The notes under the pieces: generated by a model
The model's database searches: none
Seen by the model: only the letters and a program-made list of their open reading frames with translations
Told to the model about the DNA's origin: nothing
Translations under genes and position numbers: made by a program
Shown: piece after piece, positions 34,907 through 46,741 of the stretch
Layout: the number at the start of each line of letters is the position of its first letter
Numbering within the stretch: the stretch's first letter is position 1
Assembly (NCBI GenBank): GCA_021464245.1
Contig: JADCRB010000110.1
Span: 1,054,001-1,118,000, forward strand
Reading direction: 5' to 3'
DNA length: 64,000 nucleotides
Source: Carallia brachiata
Lineage: Eukaryota; Streptophyta; Magnoliopsida; Malpighiales; Rhizophoraceae

Positions 34907-37660
34907 AGCCCCTCCTCCAATCCCCGCTTCTTCTGAAAAGCCCACCTCCCCATTTCCTCTTCTTCTCCTCAAGACCCAATGCAATTGCCCGCCCCACCAA
35001 AACCGATTTCCCCCATAACTTGGTCTCCAAAGTCATTCACCTTCTGTCAAGCGATCCTCAATGGGGCAAGAACCCAGCTTTGTATAATTTAGCCCCCGAG
35101 CTCAGACCCCACCACGTGTCCAAGATTATCACCGCGTACAAGAACACTGACACTGCCCTTCAGTTCTTTTATTGGATCTCTAGGCGGCATTTTTACAAAC
35201 ATGACATGGGCTGTTTCGAATCCATGCTAAATAGGCTCGTGAGGGATGAAATCTATGCTCCTGCTGATCATGTTAGGATTTTGATGATTAAAGCTTGTAG
35301 AAACGAGGAAGATCTTAAAAGGGTAATCGAGTATTTGAATGGAATTAGTGCCAATGGTGTTTTTGGATTTACTTTGTATAGCTTTAATACTCTTTTGATT
35401 CAGTTGGGCAAGTTTGATATGGTTACTATGGCTCAAAACCTGTATTCTCAAATTCTGAGCAGTGGGGTTAGGCCCAGTTTATTTACATTCAATACTATGA
35501 TTAATATATTGTGCAAGAAAGGAAAAGTTCAACAGGCTGAGTTGGTTTTCAGCCAGATTTTCCAGTTTGACATGTGGCCCGACACTTTTACCTACACTTC
35601 ATTAATTCTCGGGCACTGTAGGAATCGTAATGTGGATAAGGCATTTGAGGTTTTCGATAGGATGGTTAAGGATGGTTGTGATCCTAATTCAGTCACATAT
35701 AGCACTCTGATCAATGGCTTGTGCAATGAGAGGAGGATTGATGAGGCAATGGATATGCTTGAAGAAATGGATGAGAAAGAAAGGGATTGAACCGACTGTT
35801 TATACATATACAGTTCCGATTAGTTCGTTGTGTGAGGTTGGCCGGGCGGATGAGGCAATTAGTCTTCTAAGAAGTATGAAGACGAGGGGTTGTAACCCAA
35901 ATGTCCAAACATATACAGCGCTTATTAGTGGGTTGTTTCGTGATGGGAAAATGGAAGTGGCAGTTGGGTTGTACCACAAAATGACGAGGGATGGTTTGAT
36001 TCCCAGCACGGTTACATATAATGCATTGATAAATGAATTGTGTGTCGAAGGGAGACTTGACATTGCTTTAAAAATTTTTTATTGGATGGTGGGACATGGA
36101 ACCTTAGCGAATACAAGAACCTACAATGAGATTATAAAGGGGCTGTGCTCAGTAGGCAATGTAGAGAAGGCAATGGTCCTACTTGACCAAATGCTTAAGG
36201 TCGGGCCATCTCCAACTGTTATTACGTTTAACTCACTGATTAGTGGAAACCTCATATGGCGAAGTCTGAACAATGCCATGAGAATATTGGATATGATGAG
36301 GGAAATTGGATGCGAACCCGATGAGTGGACTTATTCTGAACTTATTTCAGGCCTTTGCAAGGGTGGTAAATTGGAATTAGCTATTAGTCTTTTCACTGAG
36401 ATGGTTGAACATGGTATAAATCCAAATCAATGGAGTTATACAGCCATGATTGACGGCTACTGTAAGGAGGGAAAGATATATGTTGCCTTGTCCTTGTTGG
36501 CTAGGATGGAGGAAAATGGTTGCTCACCAAGTACTCAAACTTTTAATGCCTTGATAAGTGGCTTGTCCAAAGCTAATCGGTTGTCTGAGGCTGAAAAATT
36601 ATGTGCTAAGATGGCAGAGCAACGGTTGCTACCAGATACAATCACCTATACATCTTTGATTGATGGGCTTTGTAGGAATGGTGGCACCAGCTTGGCATTC
36701 AAGATTTTCCATGAAATGGAGAAGAACAATTGCTTGCCAAATTTGCACACATATACATCTCTCATTTATGGCTTATGTCAGGAAGGTAATGCTGATAATG
36801 CTGAGAAGTTGCTTGAAGAAATGGAAAGGAAAGGATTGGCTCCTGACACAGTTACCTTTACCTCACTTATTGATGGTTTTGCTATGCTTGGTAGGCTAGA
36901 TCATGCATTTGTGCTTTTTCAGCGTATGACTACCATGGGATGCAAACCAAACTACCGAACTTTCAGTGTTTTGCTGAAAGGGTTGCAGAAAGAATACCAA
37001 CTGCTCATGGAGAAGGTTGCAGTCCAGAATGAAAGTGTGTATGGTTGCAGAGCAGAAGAGAGAATTACTGTTCTGGAATTAATTTGTAGTCTCTGGTCTA
37101 GACTATCAGAGAATGGCTGTGAGCCTACCGTGGATATGTATGCTACTCTAGTTAGTGGCTTGTGTGGAGAAGGGAGATCTTATGAGGCATATCAGTTGGT
37201 TGAAGATATGAAAGAAAGAGGTTTGTCCCCTAACATGGAGATTTACTGCTCACTGTTGGTTGCCCGCTGTAAGAACTTAGAAGTGGACCCTGCTCTGAAA
37301 ATACTTGACTGGATATCAACTCAAGGCTTTAGCCCTCCTTTTTTTGTGTATAAATCACTTATTTGTGCACTTTGCACTGTAGAACGTGTGGAAGAAGCTC
37401 AGAAGTTGTTTCAGAGCTTGTTGGAGAAACAATGGAATGGCGGTCTAATTGTTTGGACGGTGTTGATTGATGGGTTACTGCAGGAAGGGAAAACAGATCT
37501 ATGCATGAAGTTTCTTCACCTTATGGAATCTATGAACTGCAGTCTGAGTTTTCATTCATATCTAATATTGGCAAGAGAATTGTCAAAGGTAGACAAACCA
37601 TTAGAGGAGGAGCACATTAGTAAAAAGTTGATGGACTTAAAGGGACATATGTTGAAGTGA
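34900..37660 (+). CDS. P-class pentatricopeptide repeat (PPR) protein with one frame break
   Basis: This is an intronless gene encoding about 916 residues once one break is bridged. PPR proteins bind organellar RNA and control its processing, stability or translation. The N-terminus (MLKPLLQSPLLLKSPPP, followed by SSRP and basic residues) looks like an organellar presequence, probably mitochondrial. About 20 repeats of 35 residues follow, with the usual T-Y-x-x-L-I-x-G-L-C pattern (for example TYTSLIDGLCRNGG). There are no E or DYW domains, so it is P-class. The frame breaks at about 35775-35785, where gaaa/aaag is duplicated in tandem. Removing four bases restores a 35-residue repeat exactly (MLEEMDEKGIEPTVYTY). 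As written, the first frame ends at 35790 after 296 residues. It most resembles the At5g65560-type subgroup; the target RNA is unknown. Confidence 0.88.
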
Positions 37661-39399
37661 GCTTCTACATATGATAATCAAAACAAGCGACAACAAGTTG
37701 TCTCGAGAACAGATGACCGTATCTGTTAAATATGCCCATTAGCAAGCCGACTAAGTTAGGTTATTCTGTCAGCCAATTGTAGATATGTACTTCTTGAGCT
37801 GTGTTAACTTTGCTGCTCCATTCTTTAATAGATGGTAAGCACATGACTCTGATCACTTTCATACCAGTTTGTTGCTACCTTAAATGTTGATAATTAGGCA
37901 TGGTACTTCATTTCTGAAACATTTAAATACAGATTCTCACACTTTTTCCCCCCTTCCCTTAAACACCAGAAACTACCTACAAGCCAAAGTCTTACTGAAT
38001 TGGATGACATAGAATGACAACACAGCAAAGCTCATGACGTATTGCAGCAAGAAGAAGTTCAAATCAGGTAAGAAGATATCAAAAGCTTGGTTAATTGAGT
38101 CTTTTCCTAAGGGGTATATTGTTGCAACAGTTGAACTATTTTTGAGAGCATATGTTTCATCTATATGCCTGGAGTTTGCTTTCTGAGTTAATAACATGCT
38201 TATAAACATTTTGAAATTGGCAGATCATCTAAAATAATGAAAAAAACATGCTTTTCTATGGCTGCATATGTTTGATATGCAATCTTTTCCTAAGGGTGCA
38301 TATTTTTGCAATGATTAAACTGTTTTTGAGAAAATATGTATCTTCAATTTGTCTAAGAGTTGCTTTCTGTGAAACTGGTGGATCATCTAAAATAATGGAA
38401 AGAATCTGCTTTTCTACTGTTGCGTATGTTTAATAAAGAACACAGAGAAACTGGTTGACAAATCATATTAAGTTTATTATACCCTGAATTGAGTTAACTA
38501 TTAATGTTCATTTCTCATATTGATTTGTCAATTTGTTAATTGATTCACTTACAGATGGTGCACCATGGAAGGGAACATCTGCCTCGCAAGTCTCTGTGAC
38601 TGCAATGGTAGACATCTCTATCTACAGTTGACAAGTAACACGCAATTTGATTAGTTAACACATTCATGATAAGCTTTTTCATGGATGCTACTATTATGTG
38701 AAGGATTTTGGTTGGCTTGTCATTTCTATTAATGTCTCAGGGTGCTTTGGACTTGGATTTAAAGCACGACTGCCAGAGTTACAGTCCGGAGGCATTACAC
38801 CATCAAGCCAAACCTGACGAAAAGCTGCAAACCAACAATGAGTGGCATTGAATTTTTGGCATCAACGCATCTGCCATACTGGTGTTGCTTTTGGAAAGAA
38901 GGTAAGAGAAAAAAGAAGGCAAACAAAAGAAGTTGCAAATTGTACGGGTAACGAAAGAATCTTTTGGCAAATCGGCAAGGCAATTGTTCGAAGTTGTTTG
39001 CTAAAAATCAAAAAGCCATCACATCAAAAGTTGCATTGGAGATAGAATAGATATAAATAATTTTATTAGTTGAATTGGCACAGCTGATTTACCATGAAAT
39101 TCTCTTCCACAGAAGAGCTTTGGACAGAGTTGAATGTCTTGTTATGAAGGATGGCCTAACCCTGTAGCGATTGGCAGCGGACAAGAAGTGCTACTAATAA
39201 TGAGTTCATGTAGATGAAGGTTGAGTTACAACTTACAAATGATGTGCAAAAGAACGCAAAAGAAAGCATTCTACAACTAACTGTTTGTTTTATGACCTGT
39301 GGCCTAATGGCCTAACATTCTTTCAACTCTTCTCCTGAGAGGGGGCTGCGTCGGAATGTATTCTTTGTTGATGATAACTTGTCGCTTTTATTTGTAAAC

Positions 39400-39606
39400 A
39401 GAATCCATAGGTTTCTTCTAGTGGTGCAGAGAGTTCAGATGGTTATAACAGAGTCTGTACCGAGAGAGGCATAGGTTTAACAGCACCAATGGATCTTAGT
39501 TTTTGGATTGCGCTTGACAATGCTCGAATTCAAGATCTTTTGCTTGAATCTATGCGCCTCTAACTAATTAGACCAAATTATTTGTGATAGAATCCATAGG
39601 TTTCTT
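39400..39606 (-). mobile_element. SINE-like insertion with perfect 18-bp target duplication
   Basis: An exact 18-base direct repeat, agaatccataggtttctt, at 39400-39417 and 39589-39606 encloses 171 bases. On the minus strand the insert starts near ggtctaattagttagaggcgc (A-box-like) and has tcttgaattcgagca (B-box-like) about 45 bases later, the arrangement of a tRNA-derived SINE. Related copies are at 25565-25725 and, in part, near 32560-32640. A poly-A tail is not obvious. Confidence 0.7.
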
Positions 39607-41321
39607 GGACTCCTATCCGTTGTAAAACCTGCTTGCCGGGCCCTGGAGGCTAACAACTCTCTTGAAGCGAAATGAGTGTACTTTAATTCTGAAGTATGCC
39701 CATTGGTTGGACGTCAGGATAAGCCATATGCGTCAAACTAAGAGAGTACACGGACGAGGGGTCCTCAATCCTGATCACAACCTTCGTCCTTTATTATGCA
39801 CCTGCTGCTGTCCCTCAATCAGTCTCTGCCGCAGGGCGCCAAGATATTTCCTTAAAAGGCAAAATCTTTACCGACACCCTTTATTTGAACGCTAACGGAT
39901 ACTGCGCTATATTTTTATATCAGATACAAAATGTTTTGTATTATATCATTAATATTTTACACAATACAAAAGAAGTGTATAATAAAATGATATAAATTGT
40001 AAAAAATCGTTTATATATCCTATAAAAAATCCTCGACATAATAAGAAATATTTTGCATGTTATACATATTATTTGTATTAAGGAACGTAACTCTTTTTTA
40101 AAGGGCCTCACAAACAAGGCAAGAGATGTCCAATCTTAACAATCTTCTCAACTTGACAGCAGCAGGGTCCGGCCCGAACTCTGAATTGATTCTATGAACG
40201 AGTTGGATAATGAGTCTGCATGTCAGGAGACTCAGGGCTAATATGTGAAAGGCTGATGGTTCCAGACAACAAAGTAAAAGGCTAATCCGTGTAAAAACAA
40301 AAAAAAAGACCACAACACACAAGAGGAGTCCATTTTCTCGGATTCCCCTTTTTCTCTTTCCTTCCTACAAACATCATTAGTCTCAACTATTTTCTCCTCA
40401 TCGTATTGTCGTTTTGCACACGCCTGCCACATTATGCTCCGTTTCTCCTCCTGCGGACCTAGGCAAAAGAATCGCGGAGAAAGTTGAAAAAGAAATAAGT
40501 TTTAGTGACATACCTCCAAAAAATTCCCCCAAGGAAAATCTTCTCCGGAGCTCCAAGGACAAGCTGACACGAAATTTACCTAACCATTTATTCTCCTGGT
40601 ATAACATGCTTCCAAATGCTAGTCCCCAAAAGCCCGTTTTGGGTTCATTCTCTCTAACATCTCTCTTGTTAAAAGGTATAAAATTCTATACTGTAAATCA
40701 AAAATAAAAAATAAAGTTCTACAATAATAAAATACAGAGATCTACAGTATTCATAATACTCTACTAGTCTAAGATTTTAAATAAATTCGAGATTTCAAAG
40801 TTTATTTGACATAATATTATAACTTAGTTTTTCCTTAGTATGAATTCACTACTACTAGGCAATTTGCCCCTTTGTTTATGGGCTTGGCACATTATTTATG
40901 GGTTGTAACTCGTTTCAGTACAATTTTATCATGTCATTTGTTAATTAGGTCTAACAAATATATAGAGAGCGTGTTAAAAAAATATAAAATCATATAATAA
41001 TAAAATAAAAAAAATTTAGATGAATTATAATATTTTTAGAGTTCTTCAACTAAAGACTCAAACTAATGGAGGTTTTAAGAATTTATTTTACATATCCCAT
41101 CTTTAAATAAATAAAAAAAAAAGTTCCTTTGCTTTGACATTCGCCAACGGAACCAAAATCCATACGAGCCTCGATCGATTGTCTTCTTCGGCCTTGCGCA
41201 ACATAAGCCGATTGCTGTGGTACATTATATAAGCAAGAATAAAAAATTATCCGAAAAAACCAAAAATTAGAAGACTAAAAATGGCATAAATCGACACTAC
41301 AGGGCAAATCGCTCTTCCCCC

Positions 41322-41329
41322 TATATATA
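41322..41329 (+). promoter_or_regulatory. Likely TATA box of the small conserved gene
   Basis: The sequence tatatata lies in a short GC-mixed context, 69 bases before the chosen ATG at 41398. The spacing leaves room for a short leader. An alternative ATG at 41341 would sit too close to a TATA-driven start to be used. Confidence 0.5.
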
Positions 41330-41397
41330 CATATCCATCCATGACAGTCCTCCAAATCAGAAAAATCATTCAATATTGGTCCTCTCTCCTCTCTGCA

Positions 41398-41750
41398 ATG
41401 GATAGGCAAAATGGTGAAGCCACTCTGGCAAGTTCCTCATCAATAGCTCTTCTTCAGGAAAGATTCAGGAAACTACAGAGGGTGAGGGAGAAGAGACAGG
41501 AAAGAGAACTGCTGAAGCTGTTTTCAGGGTCTGAAAGGATTTTTACGAATAATAGACCCCCCCAGCACACCATCCTGCAGATTCGCTGCTGTCCCTTGGA
41601 TTGAACTCTCAGTACAGGCATGCAGATGCAGATGCGCGAGCGCCCCTGGAGACCCCAACAAGTTTGTGGTTCAAGAATAGCACTTCTCGAAGCAGCCCGT
41701 CGTTGGAGAACTCGGATAATTCTGACGTTGATACCTCTCTTCGTCTTTAG
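41398..41750 (+). CDS. Small conserved plant protein ending DVDTSLRL, function unknown, one frame break
   Basis: A single exon encodes about 117 residues after one repair. It starts MDRQNGEATLASSSSIALLQERF and continues with a charged helical stretch (RKLQRVREKRQERELLKLF). It ends in a Ser-rich part with WFKNSTS and NSDNSDVDTSLRL. The same start and a nearly identical C-terminus occur in an uncharacterised family of small plant proteins that I recall, so both ends are probably functional. The frame is broken at a C-run, 41557-41563. One more C joins the first half to the conserved second half as RPPPAHHPADSLLSLGL. No known domain or membrane segment is visible. An in-frame ATG at 41341 would add 19 residues but is less likely given the TATA box. 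Confidence 0.75.
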
Positions 41751-43339
41751 ATTGGCCTTTCCTTGCGGGTTTCTGTGTGATAAAATGCTATCTATCTGTA
41801 TTGTTGGTTGCTTTATCCATCTCGAAGCTACTTTTGGCTGTAAGAACATGGAAGAATTGTCAAGTAACAAGTGTTTCTTCATATAAATCCTGACCAATTC
41901 CATTTTTTCTCTTCTGGGTACTTTTCATAATCCTTTATCATGAATAATCTAATGTTGCTAATGGAGGGTAAATCGGGATGCCATGATCGTGATACTAATT
42001 AGTGGACTTGCGCGATTTGAAGATTGTTGCATTGAATGGGCTAGAGTCAAATGAGACCACCTCTGTAGTATCATCCAATCAACGATATTTTCTGCAACAA
42101 ATCACCATAAACATATGTTATCAAGGTTCTATCACAGAGCCACATCAATTTTCTGGTGGTACCCATATAATAAAAGTCGATATATATCTTAGTGGTACGT
42201 TCAAATCCTGATCCTGACGGACAAAAAAAAATTCGTTTGATCATTAACTGAAGTCATACATTCAAACATATACTGGTACATATGTCTGAATAAGGATCCA
42301 TGCATATATTTTTCCTTCTAATCAACCGACTTTATCGAGAAAGATTACTTTTCTTAAGTTTTTCCTCTGATAGCTAAGCTAATGAGAAAGGAGCAGTGGA
42401 CTGGACGGAGGAAAATATTGGCTTTAACGGGTTGCTGTTGTCCCTTCCCTTGACAAACGATGTCAGCCTTGCTCTGTTGGATTTTTGTGTCCCTTCTAAT
42501 TAATGGGTTATTGTTGGCGTTCCCTTGGAAGCTTGTACAGTAGTGTTTGCATGTAAGTGCAGTGGGTGCTGCTGAGACGGTCTGTGGTTTTCATTTTGTT
42601 TGTCTCTCGCCCTCCCTCTTGCCCCTTTTGCTGTTGTTTGGTCTCATTATCATTGACAATCTGTATAATTATTCCTTCAGTTTCTTCAAGAAATTTCAAG
42701 TGCCAATAGTTGAGAGCAAGGATATGAAATTACGATCTTTGGCTATTTTTGTTTTGTCAGTTTCATTACACTGATAGCAGCAATGTTTTCGCCCCTTCAT
42801 GGGACGACTAAATTTCTTCTAACAACGCTTCCAAGGCAATATTGTAATTTAATTTCGATATCGTTTTAGTATCACTTTGTATTAGTAGTCGTAATAGACA
42901 TTGATATTACTCCAAGGGGAATTCAGGAGATTAAATAGATAAGATTTGGTGTGATGAATCGTAAGTTTAAATTTTAATCTCTTCTTTTTATTTTTAATGA
43001 GATGATAAATTTACGTAATTATGTTCTATTTTTTGAAAATTTTTTAAGTTTTAATCCGTGTTGGCAAAACCTCTAACTATAAATGAGTATATGAAATATA
43101 ATATTTTTTGAGAAACGTAAGGTCTTTATACTCATTTTTTGCGAAAAAAAAACCATTGATATTGTGATAATATTCCTACTCTTCTATTTCATTACCTTAA
43201 AGGATTTAGTGCTAGACTGCCCTACTTAATTATGCGTATCATTAATTGGTAGATCTCCCAATTAAGATAAAGGTGGAATTGAATTAATTCATTTGTAGAA
43301 ATGAGTTTGCGATCATCGACGATCTTGTCACAATTCCAA

Positions 43340-43349
43340 TTATATATAC

Positions 43350-43399
<50 letters not shown>
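43340..43399. repeat. Imperfect (TA)n/(CATA)n microsatellite
   Basis: About 60 bases of alternating TA with catacata interruptions, followed by a poly-T run. Confidence 0.85.
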
Positions 43400-43400
<1 letters not shown>

Positions 43401-43876
43401 TTTTTTTTTTCTTGTTTTCTAACGTTGACCTTGGGGCAAATAATAATTTTTATTTCATACTTAAGCTAAGAAACAGTGACAATACCGTTACTCATTTGTG
43501 AATCCAACAAAACGCAACACATTGAAAAAATCACAATACAACAAAAACTCGTTCATATTGTTGAAATCTAAGCTATGATCCCAGTCATGAATAATTAGCA
43601 TGAAAATATAAACGGTGTCAAATCTCTTCCATTCGGCCGAAAAAAGCAGTCCACATTGAATAACGCTGATAGAGATATAATAAATTGAACAAAATATGAT
43701 GTTAAGTTGACAGTTAATCATTTTTTTTTGACTCTTGTTGCTTTTTTTTTTTATTATTTAAACACAGTAACTAGGTAAACGTTAGAGAATAAAGGGAGTA
43801 CGAGTCTAAAGGCATTGCAACGGTACGTTATACCAAAACTCACATTTCTGTAGAGTGAGGTAAAAATCAGACTCTT

Positions 43877-44679
43877 AGGGCCTGTTTGTTTGCTCAGTAA
43901 AATAGAATTCTTAAATATTATTTGCTGAGAACAATGAAATTTTAGAACATTATTTTCTATTATGGTAGTTGTTTGTAGTATTGAAAATATATTTCTGTAT
44001 TTAGTGAAATTTTATAAAATAAAATACTGAAAATTTAACTTTTGTCAAATTTTTCTCTTCTTCTTTTAATTTCTTTCCTTATCATTTTTACTCTCTCCCT
44101 CGTAAGTCTCCCTTTCTGTCCCATAAGTCTCTCTATCACATAACACACACGCTCTCTCTCTCTACCCCTCTCTCTTTTAAGTCTCTCTTTTTCCCTCTCC
44201 ACCCTCTTTATTAACTCTCTCTCATCACGCTCTCTTTGTTATCTCTCTCTCTCTCTCTTCACTTTCTCTCCAGTATCCCTCTATGTTAACTTTCTCTCTC
44301 CTTCTCCATCACACACTCTCTCTCTTAACTCCCTCTGTCTCTCTCTCCACTCTTTCTCCATATTAACTCTCTCTCTCTCTTCACACACACTCTCTCTACT
44401 CCCTCTATTAACTTTTTCTCATCTCTTCAGTCACTCTCTCTCTTCTCTTCTTTGTTGTGCCTATTCTTCTCTGTTTTTTTTTTTAATATCGTGCGTTAGT
44501 TTTAGAAAATGTTGTTCGCTTGTTTTGAGCATAAGACATTTTCTGAACAAATGGGCATGAGCTCCCTTTGATCGGGAGTTGATTTTTCGTTGACCAAATA
44601 AAATTCGAGCCCCCAAATGTGATAAAATAAAACAACCGATTTCCTGAAAATGATTTGCACCTCAAACAAATGCACCCTT
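43877..44679. mobile_element. Non-autonomous hAT-like element (about 803 bp)
   Basis: The left end is agggcctgtttgtttg. The right end, read on the opposite strand, is agggtgcatttgtttg, so 12 of 16 positions match. Flanking 8-base sequences agactctt (43869-43876) and aatctctt (44680-44687) agree at 6 of 8, as expected for an aged hAT duplication. The interior has no transposase and holds a long degenerate (CT)n region at about 44090-44440. Confidence 0.65.
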
Positions 44680-44890
44680 AATCTCTTTGAAAGATCATAA
44701 TCATTTTGGCTATCTCCATTAGCCGAAAAGGTCATTTGTGTCATATTATTCAAAACAATGGTTGTCTTTTTTTTTTTTTTCTTTGTCTTAAAAATGAAAG
44801 TGCGGGAGTAGTACTTGACGATAGTACTTAATGGTCTTGCCATAGAATATTGAGTTTTTCTCCTAGTAGTATGAAAGTCTGAATAGTTAC

Positions 44891-45773
44891 TGTAACGGAT
44901 AAATTTCGAGCTTGTAACAGTTAGACTCGAAAATATAAAAATAAATTACAGAAAAAAAATTTAAAATTTATGCAGGTTCGATCTCTGAGTAGATCCTCCG
45001 ATTAATGCTCTTGTGTAATTTAGTCAAGGGCTGTGAAGGCTTAATCTTGACCGAGAGATATTGAATTTCCACAGCGTGAACTTGAACTGTAGGAAATGGA
45101 TCTTACTAAGGGCCGAGGCTTGATCTCAAGTGGATTAGTTGAACTCCGGTGAGGGCCGTAGGAGGCTTGATCCTACTCAGACTGGATGGACTTCAGTGAG
45201 GGCCGTAGGAGGTTTGATCCTACTCGAATTGATTGGACTCTGGTGAGGGCTGTAAGAGGTTTGATCCCACTCGAACTGGATGGACTCCGGTGAGGGCCGT
45301 AGGAGGTTTGATCCCACTCGGATATTTAAGATTTTAATATCTTGAATTTTTGATCTAGCGGATCTAATTCAGTGGCAGTTAGAGAGCATACACTCAAAAC
45401 ATTCAGAGAGAGAAAGAAAGAATGCAAAGCTTTAAAAGAGAGAATTTTACTTTGCATGAGATGGATTGAAAGGTTTTGAGGAGTACCTATTTATAGGGTT
45501 TTGGGGGAGGATAGGGCCAAAATTGTATGACTTGGATCATACATGATAAGAGCCATTGTAGGTGGTTGATGTTGATATTTTGCATGACTATCAACTTTGC
45601 CAACTTTGAATGATGTGGATTTTACATGACAATGGTTCTCTTTGGTGGTTGGATTTTGACATTTTGTATGGTCACCAACCATATGAAAATTATCATTTTC
45701 ATATCATGCACTTGTATCTTTCATATAGGGCATGCATTAATTTTTTTTTTGTGATTTTTTTATGGTGTTTACA
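44891..45773. mobile_element. Solo-LTR-like element (883 bp)
   Basis: It begins TGTAACGG and ends GTTTACA, giving the TG...CA termini and short TGTAA/TTACA inverted ends of a long terminal repeat. The flanking 5-mers are gttac (44886-44890) and gttat (45774-45778), 4 of 5 matching. No gag-pol sequence is adjacent, so this would be a solo LTR. It contains a 47-bp tandem array (listed separately) and a tatttata motif at about 45488, which could be the LTR TATA box. Confidence 0.6.
45141..45320. repeat. 47-bp tandem repeat, four copies
   Basis: Copies start at 45141, 45188, 45235 and 45282, each carrying (g)gact(c/t)ggtgagggccgtaggaggtttgatcc(t/c)actcg with a few substitutions. A fifth, weaker copy may precede them (gggccgaggcttgatctca near 45110). 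The period is exact at 47. The copies abut with no unique spacers, so this is not a CRISPR array. Confidence 0.9.
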
Positions 45774-46741
45774 GTTATGGTAAAGTCCATATCAGAGAGA
45801 CACCTACATTTTGTTCCCTCATGCGTTCTAACACATTCAAACTCAAAATCTCTAAATCAGCGTATTCAATGCATTATCATTACACAACAACAAAAATCTT
45901 ACTTAATTTTGTCACAAACGCCCGCCATCTTTCCACATCCCACCAATATGTTTTGAATTCAACTCTAGAGGCTAGAAAAGAAAGTGTGATGAGAATTATT
46001 TTCATTTTATAATTTAGGGTATTGTAGGCTTTGAGTAATTTAAAAAAAAAATTGAGACGCATGAAAATTGTCACGCAGAAAATGGTTAGGTATTCGAGTG
46101 TGGTGCGAAGGAAATAGAACCTGGTGATGCAGTAGGGAAATAGGAAAAAATAAAAAATATAAATAAAAATAAGGAATTCAAAAATTGACAACTAAATTGC
46201 GCTTGAAATTGATTAAATTAATTTTGAAATCATTAATAATATCATATGACTTTTTTTGCTCCTTAAAAATAACACGTTTATTGGGCACTTTGAGGTTAAA
46301 TAAGCGCAAACATTTATTTTAGGGTTTATAAGGGTTTGTCTTTCATTTTGTGATTCATGTACGATTATTCAACTTGATTAATCTTTTGTTCAACGCACAC
46401 GTGGTTATATATAAGGAAAATGAAAATTCTACTTTTTTATATTCTTTCAGAGGATTTTAATAGTTTCAATTTTTAAAGTTACCAATTATTAATAGATATT
46501 TGAAATTTAAAAAAAAAATCAATTTCAAGAAGTCGAAAAAAATAAGTATATATATATATATATTCAGATTAAAATATCCCAATCTCCAGAAGCTTCTGAA
46601 ACCCCGTATCCAAAAACCCTACTAAAACCCCGTTGGCCACAGCCTTCGAGTCGCTCGCTTGTTGTGTTGTTGTATTTCTTTCTCTGAGGTCTCTTTCTAG
46701 TATTGGGATCAGTAGTCAGTTCTCAAGGGCTCTGCAAAGTC

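Larger units (their letters stand above)
37661..41397. other. Spacer between the PPR gene and the small conserved gene
   Basis: The PPR 3' region is followed by sequence with no recognisable coding content. A duplicated-looking stretch occurs around 38040-38430, where tctttt(c)ctaagggg-tatatt and gatcatctaaaataatg recur. A SINE-like insertion lies at 39418-39588. An open frame at 40414-40707 would encode 97 residues (internal EKEISFSDIPPKNSP), but I see no family match, splice evidence or codon support, so it is not called a gene. Confidence 0.4.
41751..46741. other. Transposon-rich spacer before HSP90
   Basis: The first 2 kb shows no coding signal; an imperfect (TA)n tract lies at 43340-43399. 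A hAT-like element (43877-44679) and a solo-LTR-like element (44891-45773) follow, listed separately. About 46560-46741 is the HSP90 promoter and leader region. Confidence 0.45.

Noticed and set aside
40414..40707. 97-residue open frame between the PPR gene and the small conserved gene.
   Set aside because: No recognisable family, no splice or promoter support; the length is within chance expectation for this stretch.
45141..45320. Regularly spaced repeats could be mistaken for a CRISPR array.
   Set aside because: The units are contiguous 47-mers without unique spacers, in a plant nuclear transposon.
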